Origin: JAJXWB01 sp964634325
Lineage (GTDB): Bacteria; Pseudomonadota; Alphaproteobacteria; Rhizobiales; Beijerinckiaceae
Direction of reading: 5' to 3'
Assembly (NCBI GenBank): GCA_964634325.1
Contig: CAZWJF010000001.1
Span: 310,001-374,000, forward strand
Length of the DNA stretch: 64,000 bases
Position 1 is the first letter of the stretch; each line of letters begins with the position of its first letter. Shown piece after piece: positions 57,939-64,000 of the stretch. The notes under the pieces are model-generated. The model worked only from the letters and a program-made list of their open reading frames with translations. It was not told the origin of the DNA and did not search any database. The position numbers and the translations under genes were made by a program.

Positions 57939-58071
57939 GGCGTTTCTCTCCGGTTCGGTCCGCCGCCGGCGGCTTCTGGTCGTCGTTGGCGCTTAAACGT
58001 CCGTTTACCATAAGCGCAGATGATCGGAAGCCAGCCGAAAAGCGGTTTCGGCCAAGAGTTTCTGGTCTTCG

Positions 58072-59328
58072 ATGATCGTACGCAAGTTCATGCAATGGGC
58101 GGCCACCGCCTCCTCGGCGGAGCGGGCCGAGGGCGCCGGTTCTCTCGCCCGCGCCTATCTCTACGCCGGACTGGCGCAGCAGGACCGCCGCGAGGCGGAA
58201 GTGGCCCTGACCGCGTTGCTCGACGACCCCGCCCCCTGCGTCCGCAAGGCCATGGCGGAGGCGTTCGCCAGCGCGGATCAGGCCCCGCCGGCGATCGTCG
58301 TGGCGCTGGCCAACGACCAGTCCGACGTCGCGTCTCCCATCCTGTCGCGCTCGCCCGTGCTCGGCGACAGCGAACTCATCGATTGCGCGGCGATCGGCGA
58401 CGCTTTCGCGCAGGCGGCCATCGCGCTGCGCGCCGCCGTCTCGCCGGCCTTGTCGGCAGCCGTCGCCGAAGTCGCCGCGCGCGAGGCGCTGATCGCGCTC
58501 GCGGTCAATCCCGGCGCGGAAATCCCGGAATTCTCCTTGCGCCGCATGGTCGAGCGCTTCGGGTCCGACGCAGAGCTTCGAGAGGCGCTGCTGTCGCGCG
58601 CGGGACTTCCGCCGTCCGTGCGCAGCGACCTCGTGGCGGCGACGGCCAGCGCGCTGTCGCAATTCGTCGTCGGCTGCGCCTGGCTTTCGTCCGAGCGCGC
58701 CGAGCGTGTGGTGCGCGAAGCGACCGACAAGGCGCATGTCATGATCGCCGCCGACGCCGAACGCGCGCGCGACTGGCGCGCCGCGCGGGAACTCGCGCGC
58801 CATCTGCGTCACTGCGGCCGGCTGACGCCGAGCCTTGCGCTGCGCGCGCTGCTGTCGGGCAATTCGTGCCTGTTCGAGGCCTCGCTCGTGGAATTGTCGG
58901 GACTGCCGGAGAAGAAGGCTCTGCCGCTGGCGCGCGACTGGCGCGGCGCCGGCTTCGCCGCGCTCTACAACGCGGCCGGTCTGCCCGCCAAGCTTCTGCC
59001 GGCCTTCCGCGCCGCGTTGTCGGCGCTGGCGGAATTCGGCGCAGCCGCCGATGTGGAAGGCGCGCGCCTCTCGCGCGCGATGATCGAACGCGTGGCGACA
59101 GCCTGCGAAGCGGCCGACCCCGCCGAACTCGGATCGCTGCTCGCGCTGTTGCGGCGGTTCGATACGGAAGCGGCGCGCGAGGAAGCGCGCGAAGCCGCCC
59201 GCCACCTGTTCGCGCCGCAGATCGAGGCGCCTCCGGTGGTCGTCGCGCTGGACGACGCTTCGTTCGGCACGTCGCCCCGCATCATCACGATCGACTTCGA
59301 CGCGATCGAGGCGGAGCTCGCGGCCTGA
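58072..59328 (+). CDS. DUF2336 domain protein
   Basis: 418 residues. The helical-repeat N-terminal half (LARAYLYAGLAQQDRREAEV, LTALLDDPAPCVRKAMAEAF, PPAIVVALANDQSDVASPIL, LSRSPVLGDSELIDCAAIGD) is the DUF2336 signature, an alphaproteobacterial family of HEAT-like repeat proteins. C-terminal half is further helices (LRALLSGNSCLFEASLVELS). No signal, soluble. Function unknown; some DUF2336 proteins lie near stress or cell-cycle regulators. It follows, divergently, the MaoC gene after a 130-base gap. Confidence 0.88.
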   Translation: MIVRKFMQWAATASSAERAEGAGSLARAYLYAGLAQQDRREAEVALTALLDDPAPCVRKAMAEAFASADQAPPAIVVALANDQSDVASPILSRSPVLGDSELIDCAAIGDAFAQAAIALRAAVSPALSAAVAEVAAREALIALAVNPGAEIPEFSLRRMVERFGSDAELREALLSRAGLPPSVRSDLVAATASALSQFVVGCAWLSSERAERVVREATDKAHVMIAADAERARDWRAARELARHLRHCGRLTPSLALRALLSGNSCLFEASLVELSGLPEKKALPLARDWRGAGFAALYNAAGLPAKLLPAFRAALSALAEFGAAADVEGARLSRAMIERVATACEAADPAELGSLLALLRRFDTEAAREEAREAARHLFAPQIEAPPVVVALDDASFGTSPRIITIDFDAIEAELAA

Positions 59329-59389
59329 CCGCTTTCAGAGATTCGGCCGGATGCTGCTAGTCTGACGCCTTTCGGCGCCCGAGATCCTC

Positions 59390-61147
59390 ATGCCGCGAAA
59401 ACCGCCCGTCTCGCTGGAAGAGCTCGCGACCTATCCGCGCATGACGCAATGGTTCGAGCCTGGCTTGCTGGTCCGGCTCGCGTGGCGCGTTGCGATATCG
59501 GAGTTGTTCGGTCGCTACGCCGACGGCCGGCTGATGGTGGCGGCGCTCGACACCATCTCCGAGCAGGACCACGCGGCGCGCGCCAAGGCGCATCTGCCCG
59601 GCGGCGACGACGAAGCCTTCACGCTGGACGAGGAGGGCGCGCTGTGGATCGACTACGTCGCCGATCTCGGCGACGGCTTCGATTCGACCTTCGCCATCGC
59701 ATCGCTGATCGCGCGCGAAAACCTCACGCTCGGCGCCTGCGCCACGAAGCGCGGCCGTCTGCTGGTGATGGGCGGCGACGAAGTCTATCCGCACGCGAGC
59801 CTCGAAAATTATCAGCAGCGGCTGCGCGATCCCTATGATTGGGCGTTTCCGGACCCCAATCCCGATTCCGAACGCGGGCCGCTGGTCTACGCGATTCCCG
59901 GCAATCACGACTGGTACGACGGGCTCGTGCTGTTCCTCGGTCTGTTCACCCGACGCGACCGCCTGCATCTCGGCGGCTGGCGGTCGCGGCAGGGCCGCAG
60001 CTACTTCGCGCGGCAATTGACCCAGGGCTGGTGGCTGTGGGCGGTGGACGCGCAACTCGACGATACGATCGACCAGCCGCAGCGCGACTATTTCTCGGCG
60101 ATCGCCGAAACGATGGAGCCGGACGCCTTCGTCATTCTCTGCGGGCCGGAGCCCGGCTGGCTCTATACGCGCGATCCGGATTCGCTGTCGCTGTCCGTTT
60201 ATGATCTGGTCGGCGACATCCTGCGGTCGAAATGCCCGGACGCGCAAATCCCGCTCGTGCTGTCGGGCGATACGCATCACTACAGCCGTTATGTCGGCGC
60301 GCAGAGCGGAACGCATTTCGTGACGGCCGGCGGCGGCGGTGCGTTTCTGGAGGCGACGCATCAACTCAAGCCCGAGATCGCGCTCAATCGCGGCGATCCC
60401 AACATCGCGCTGCGCTGGTCGCGCGACGAGACGCTGTTGCAGGCGCACGATCCGCAAACCGGCGCGGCCGCCGCTTATCCCGCGCGCGAAGAAAGCCTGC
60501 GCATGCTGCGCGGCGTGATCGCCTTCGCATTTCTCAACCCCGGCTTCTCCGCGGCGATGGGCGCGATCTACCTGCTGTTCGGCCTGATCGCCTTTGCGTT
60601 CGGCCTATGGCCGGCGGGCTTGCTCGCCGCGGCCGTCGCGACGGCGTCGTTCCAGGATTACACGCGCCGGCAGGAAGGATCGCGCGTGCGGGTCAGATTG
60701 CTTTCGTTCGCCAACGGGCTCGCCCACGCCGGCGCCTTCGTCGGACTTTTCGAAGCTTTCGCGCGGCTCGCGCCGCCAGCGCTCGGCGCGCTTCACGCCG
60801 GCTTCGCCGTCGGGCCGATCCAGCTGGTCTGGCTGGCCGTCGCGGGCGGTCTTGCCGGCGGCACGCTGTTCGGGGTGTACCTCTACGTCGCGTCGCGCTT
60901 TCTCGACATTGGCCACAGCGACGCCTTCGCGGCGATGCGCCGTAATTCGCATCGGCATTTTCTGCGCATCCGCATCAAGGGCGACGAAGCGACGATCTAT
61001 CCGATCGGCCTCGATCGCGCGCCGGCGCGTCGCGCATGGCGCGTCAATCCGACGCCGACGCCCGACGAGCCGGCCGCTTATGTTCCCGATCCGCCGCTCG
61101 CGCCGCGACTGATCGAGACGCCGATCGTGGCGCGTGCGCGCCGCTGA
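59390..61147 (+). CDS. Calcineurin-like metallophosphoesterase with membrane segments
   Basis: 585 residues. Metal-binding motifs of the calcineurin-like superfamily occur in order: YVADLGDGFDS (90-100), VMGGDEVY (127-133), AIPGNHDWYDG (168-178) and LSGDTHHYSRY (291-301). The first Asp is in DLGD rather than DxH, a variant. The C-terminal half has hydrophobic helices (AMGAIYLLFGLIAFAFGLWP, ALGALHAGFAVGPIQLVWLA, VAGGLAGGTLFGVYLYVASR) and ends in a Pro-rich tail. No signal peptide, so the catalytic part is probably cytoplasmic and membrane-tethered. Substrate unknown. Confidence 0.85.
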   Translation: MPRKPPVSLEELATYPRMTQWFEPGLLVRLAWRVAISELFGRYADGRLMVAALDTISEQDHAARAKAHLPGGDDEAFTLDEEGALWIDYVADLGDGFDSTFAIASLIARENLTLGACATKRGRLLVMGGDEVYPHASLENYQQRLRDPYDWAFPDPNPDSERGPLVYAIPGNHDWYDGLVLFLGLFTRRDRLHLGGWRSRQGRSYFARQLTQGWWLWAVDAQLDDTIDQPQRDYFSAIAETMEPDAFVILCGPEPGWLYTRDPDSLSLSVYDLVGDILRSKCPDAQIPLVLSGDTHHYSRYVGAQSGTHFVTAGGGGAFLEATHQLKPEIALNRGDPNIALRWSRDETLLQAHDPQTGAAAAYPAREESLRMLRGVIAFAFLNPGFSAAMGAIYLLFGLIAFAFGLWPAGLLAAAVATASFQDYTRRQEGSRVRVRLLSFANGLAHAGAFVGLFEAFARLAPPALGALHAGFAVGPIQLVWLAVAGGLAGGTLFGVYLYVASRFLDIGHSDAFAAMRRNSHRHFLRIRIKGDEATIYPIGLDRAPARRAWRVNPTPTPDEPAAYVPDPPLAPRLIETPIVARARR

Positions 61148-61148
61148 A

Positions 61149-61856
61149 TCACCTGGCGTCTGGCGCGAGCAACGAACGGTGGATGAGCCCGCCGATCATG
61201 CCGCCGGCGATCGGCGCGACCCAGAACAGCCAGAGCTGCTGCAACGCCCAACCGCCGACGAACAGCGCCTGGCTCGTCGAGCGCGCTGGATTGACCGACG
61301 TGTTGTCGATCGGGATCGAGATCAGGTGGATGAGCGTCAGGCAGAGGCCGATGGCGAGCGGCGCGAAGCCCGCGGCCGCGCGCGATTCCGTCACGCCGAG
61401 GATCACGAGCAGGAACATGGCCGTCAGAACCGTCTCGGCGATCAGCGCCGCGCCGAGCCCATAGCCGCCCGGCGAATGCTCGCCGAAGCCGTTGGACGCG
61501 AAGCCGCCGGCGAGGGAAAAGCCGGCCTTGCCGGAGGCGATCGCGTAAAGCGCGGCGGCGGCTGCGACGGCGCCTAGCACCTGCGCGACCACATACGGGA
61601 AGACTTCGCTCCACGACATGCGGCCGGCCGTGGCCAGACCCGCCGACACGGCGGGATTGAAATGTCCGCCCGAGATCGGGCCGAAAGCGTAGGCGCCGGT
61701 CAGAACCGTCAAACCGAATGCGAGCGCGACGCCGGCGAAGCCGATGCCGAGATTGTTCGGAAAGGCGGCGGCGAAGACCGCGCTGCCGCAGCCGCCGAGC
61801 ACGAGCCAGAACGTGCCGAGAAATTCGGCGGTGAGTTTCTTGGTCAGACTGTCCAT
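61149..61856 (-). CDS. aqpZ: Aquaporin Z
   Basis: 235 residues, six helices. The two pore loops carry NPA: GHFNPAVS (67-69) and TSVNPARS (189-191). Arg192 after the second NPA and the preceding small residues fit a water-selective aquaporin of the AqpZ type, close to the 231-residue E. coli protein. Inner membrane water channel for osmotic adjustment. Convergent with the metallophosphoesterase gene, the two stops lying next to each other. Confidence 0.96.
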   Translation of the reverse strand: MDSLTKKLTAEFLGTFWLVLGGCGSAVFAAAFPNNLGIGFAGVALAFGLTVLTGAYAFGPISGGHFNPAVSAGLATAGRMSWSEVFPYVVAQVLGAVAAAAALYAIASGKAGFSLAGGFASNGFGEHSPGGYGLGAALIAETVLTAMFLLVILGVTESRAAAGFAPLAIGLCLTLIHLISIPIDNTSVNPARSTSQALFVGGWALQQLWLFWVAPIAGGMIGGLIHRSLLAPDAR

Positions 61857-62031
61857 GATCGGCGCCCCTGAGGCTGTTGCGCTGTTTCAGGGATTTGCAC
61901 CGCAGGGCGCCCCGCGCGCATGTGTCGAAAGTCATGCGGGGCCGCGTCCGGCCGCCGACCCGGATTTGCGGAGGATCAAGGGCGCGCCTGGAGAACCGAC
62001 GCAGGATCGAAGGGGCCAAGGGGAGGTTTTC

Positions 62032-62352
62032 ATGGGAGTAAAGTCTGTCGTCTTCGCGGGCGTGGCGCTCGCGTTCATGTCGGGCGCGGCGCTGGCGGAC
62101 AATGGCCATTGCACGCTCAAGCCGAAGCGCTTGCCCAACGGTTGTATGGGGGTGGTCGGCTACGACGCGCACGGCAAGAAGGTCGGGTTCTACCGCACAG
62201 CCGGGCGTTATGCGGTGGTGAGCGCGCGGCGGAATTGCCCGGCCGACAAGTTCGATGTGATCGAAAGCTTCGACGGCGCGAAGATCAAGCTCGCCAATCA
62301 GGCGCAACTCGTTCTCGACGACACGTGCCGGCAGGCGAGCGCCGCCAAATAG
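62032..62352 (+). CDS. Small secreted protein of unknown function (106 aa)
   Basis: 106 residues from ATG 62032, preceded by GGGAGG. Signal peptide MGVKSVVFAGVALAFMSGAA with cleavage after ALA. Mature part NGHCTLKPKRLPNGCMGVVG and SARRNCPADKFDVIESF has four cysteines and a basic character. No known domain. It stands alone between divergent aqpZ and the lytic transglycosylase gene. Function unknown. Confidence 0.78.
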   Translation: MGVKSVVFAGVALAFMSGAALADNGHCTLKPKRLPNGCMGVVGYDAHGKKVGFYRTAGRYAVVSARRNCPADKFDVIESFDGAKIKLANQAQLVLDDTCRQASAAK

Positions 62353-62434
62353 GCGTCCATGCGGTGGGCCGGCGCGCGGATGGAAACGCGCCGGCGCATT
62401 CGACTAGGATAGGCCGAATCGAGCATTCGGCGGC

Positions 62435-63277
62435 ATGGCGATTGAAATCAAACGCGCGCTTTCTTCGTTCGGCGCAGCGGCGCTGTTCCTGTTGCTGGGC
62501 TGCGCGCCGCTCCGCGCCGAGGAGAGCGTGCTGTCGACCGTCTGCCGTCTGATCGAGCGGGCCGCGCGGGCGGAGGCGCTGCCGGTCGATTATCTGACCA
62601 AACTAATCTGGCAGGAGAGCCGCTTCAGCTCGCGCGCCGTCAGCCCCAAGGGCGCGCAGGGGATCGCGCAGTTCATGCCCGGCACGGCGGTCGAGCGCGG
62701 GCTGGCTGACCCCTTCGATCCGGAGCAGGCGATCCCCAAGGCCGCCGCGTTGCTGGCGGAGCTGCGGGGACGGTTCGGCAATCTCGGGCTCGCGGCGGCG
62801 GCGTACAACGCTGGGCCGCAACGCGTCGCCGACTGGCTGGCGGGCACGGGCGGCATGCCGCTCGAAACGCGGGACTACGTGCAGATCGTGACAGGCGCCG
62901 AGGTCGAGGACTGGCGCGCGGGCGGCGCGGCGCCCGCCTATGTCGCAACCAAGGGAAGCTGCGAAACGATCACCGCCGAGCTGAAGAAGCGCGGCGGCAC
63001 GTTGATCGCGGCGCTGGCGCCGACTGCGCCCTGGGGCGTGCAACTCGCCGGCAATTTCTCGAAACCGCGCGCGCTGGCCGCCTTTCAGCGCCACAAGACG
63101 CGCCTGGCCTCGGTATTGGTCGGCGTGCAGCCGATGATCATCGGATCGCGACTCCGCAGCCGGGGCACGCGCGCCTTCTATCGCGTGCGCGCGCCGGCCC
63201 AGACGCGGGCGGAGGCTGAGGCGTTGTGCCGGAAGATCCACACGGCCGGCGGCGCCTGCGTCGTACTGAAGAGCTGA
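62435..63277 (+). CDS. Lytic transglycosylase with SPOR-like C-terminus
   Basis: 280 residues. N-terminal signal-like hydrophobic stretch AALFLLLGCAPLRAEE (a Cys at 23 could be lipidated). SLT domain: IWQESRFSSRAVSPKGAQGI (catalytic Glu in QES), AQFMPGTAVERGLADPFDPE and LAAAAYNAGPQRVADWL. The C-terminal part FYRVRAPAQTRAEAEALCRK and AGGACVVLKS is a SPOR-like repeat that binds denuded glycan. Cuts peptidoglycan in the periplasm, probably at division or for remodelling. Confidence 0.9.
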   Translation: MAIEIKRALSSFGAAALFLLLGCAPLRAEESVLSTVCRLIERAARAEALPVDYLTKLIWQESRFSSRAVSPKGAQGIAQFMPGTAVERGLADPFDPEQAIPKAAALLAELRGRFGNLGLAAAAYNAGPQRVADWLAGTGGMPLETRDYVQIVTGAEVEDWRAGGAAPAYVATKGSCETITAELKKRGGTLIAALAPTAPWGVQLAGNFSKPRALAAFQRHKTRLASVLVGVQPMIIGSRLRSRGTRAFYRVRAPAQTRAEAEALCRKIHTAGGACVVLKS

Positions 63278-63288
63278 CCCCAGCGGCC

Positions 63289-63813
63289 TCAGTCCTTCCC
63301 GCACCACACGCAGGCGCGGCACATGACGTTCATCGTCGAGAGGCGCCCCTCGATCAGCTCCTTCGCCTCGCTGAGATAGGGGCGCTTGGTGGAGGGATTG
63401 GGCAGCGAGCAAAACGCGGGGTTCGGCGTTCCGATCGTGCGCACGATTTCGCCATGGGCGTAGGCGGCCGCAGCGTCGTAGCGCTGGTTGATCGCGTCCA
63501 TCGCCTTTTCGGTCAGGCACGGCGAGGCGACGGCCCGCGCGCGGCGAACGAAGTCCAGCTGGACGCCGCAAAATTCGGCGTAGCGATCCCAGTAGGCGAT
63601 ATGTTTGATTTCCTTGTCGAGCTTTTCCATCTGCGACCTGGAGAAGGAGTCGACGTCCAGCTTCGCCAGTTCGAGGCTTGTCGCATGTGCGCTCTGGGCG
63701 GCGAGCGCACAAACCAAGACGATGAAGCGCGCCAGCCGCTGGATCGACGTCGGTTTACCGAGCCGCCTGCCCAGGCGGTTCACGTTTATCCGTCCAAAGG
63801 GCGAAGCGCGCAT
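63289..63813 (-). CDS. Secreted protein of unknown function (174 aa)
   Basis: 174 residues. Signal peptide region LARFIVLVCALAAQSAHATS, helical mature part (LELAKLDVDSFSRSQMEKLD) and a C-terminus with closely spaced cysteines (NVMCRACVWCGKD). The CRACxxC end could bind metal or redox partners. No family recognised. Convergent with the lytic transglycosylase gene. A shorter start within the signal region is possible. Confidence 0.72.
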   Translation of the reverse strand: MRASPFGRINVNRLGRRLGKPTSIQRLARFIVLVCALAAQSAHATSLELAKLDVDSFSRSQMEKLDKEIKHIAYWDRYAEFCGVQLDFVRRARAVASPCLTEKAMDAINQRYDAAAAYAHGEIVRTIGTPNPAFCSLPNPSTKRPYLSEAKELIEGRLSTMNVMCRACVWCGKD

Positions 63814-63869
63814 CGGCGATCTTTTCGTCCGTCTTCGAATTCGTCGGCCGCAGCCGGGCGCGCGCGTTC

Positions 63870-64000
63870 TCAGGCTCCGAACTGTTCGCGCAGGATGCGT
63901 TCTTCCATGGAATGGCCGGGGTCGTGCAGCAGGGTCAAGCCAGTGGCGTGGTCCATTTCCACGGCCACGCGCGTCACCTTGCGGAATTCGAGATGGTCGG
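63870..64000 (-). CDS. nadK: NAD kinase, C-terminal end only
   Basis: The last 43 codons of a leftward gene that continues beyond the right edge. The visible C-terminus reads DHLEFRKVTRVAVEMDHATG and ends LLHDPGHSMEERILREQFGA, matching the alphaproteobacterial NAD kinase terminus (DP.H..EERIL.EQF). NAD kinase phosphorylates NAD to NADP. Stop TGA at 63870-63872. Assignment rests on this short tail only. Confidence 0.8.
   Translation of the reverse strand, partial: DHLEFRKVTRVAVEMDHATGLTLLHDPGHSMEERILREQFGA

Overview
GC-rich, densely coded 64 kb chromosomal segment of an alphaproteobacterium, most probably Hyphomicrobiales (Rhizobiales). The pointers are family-level recognitions: an Usg protein, DUF3126, DUF2336, PAS_5, a CHCC zinc-finger protein, map next to radC, a split XdhC pair, a coxD/coxE-type module, and the order folE / NifU-like / yidD / thrS. 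Genus cannot be fixed from this window. No insertion sequence, prophage, CRISPR array, rRNA or origin was seen; the only RNA gene found is tRNA-Leu(UAA).

Layout. 1-7.2 kb: 3' part of purB, small secreted or redox proteins (DUF302 / cytochrome c / SHOCT cluster), an Asp/Glu racemase, a cupin and an amino-acid-oxidase-type flavoenzyme. 7.4-11.1 kb: ccdA and a tightly overlapping adaptor/permease/ATPase exporter. 11.2-19.4 kb: a complete branched-chain-amino-acid-type ABC transporter (livJ, small membrane protein, livF, livG, livM, livH, leftward) facing two tandem, closely related extra substrate-binding proteins (rightward). 19.5-20.6 kb: a PcaD-like hydrolase with a histone-H1-like Lys/Ala tail.

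20.7-26.0 kb: a seven-gene operon of MoxR ATPase, small secreted protein, VWA (CoxE-like) protein, XdhC N-domain, XdhC C-domain, molybdopterin-binding protein and MobA-like cytidylyl/guanylyltransferase. It looks like a maturation module for a molybdenum hydroxylase of the CO dehydrogenase/xanthine dehydrogenase type, but no hydroxylase structural gene lies in the window. Beyond it lie a cytoplasmic-looking S8 protease and a short decayed copy of a mobA-like 3' end.

28-48 kb: mostly core genes (usg, GGDEF/EAL, radC, map, FkbM methyltransferase, CinA-like, gpt, tRNA-Leu, cysE, hisI) interspersed with accessory items: three tandem SnoaL-like proteins beside the tRNA, a flavin monooxygenase, a duplicated DUF3126 protein, patatin, CBS, rhomboid, PAS_5 and double-PilZ proteins, gamma carbonic anhydrase and folE. 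48-64 kb: NifU-like, yidD, thrS, a stand-alone Lrp ligand-binding domain, hydrolase, cytochrome c, flavin reductase, FUSC exporter, a 39-residue membrane peptide, CitE-like lyase plus MaoC hydratase, DUF2336, a metallophosphoesterase with membrane segments, aqpZ, lytic transglycosylase, and the 3' end of nadK.

All functional statements rest on motif and family recognition by eye; no database search was possible. Start codons are discussed where an alternative exists.
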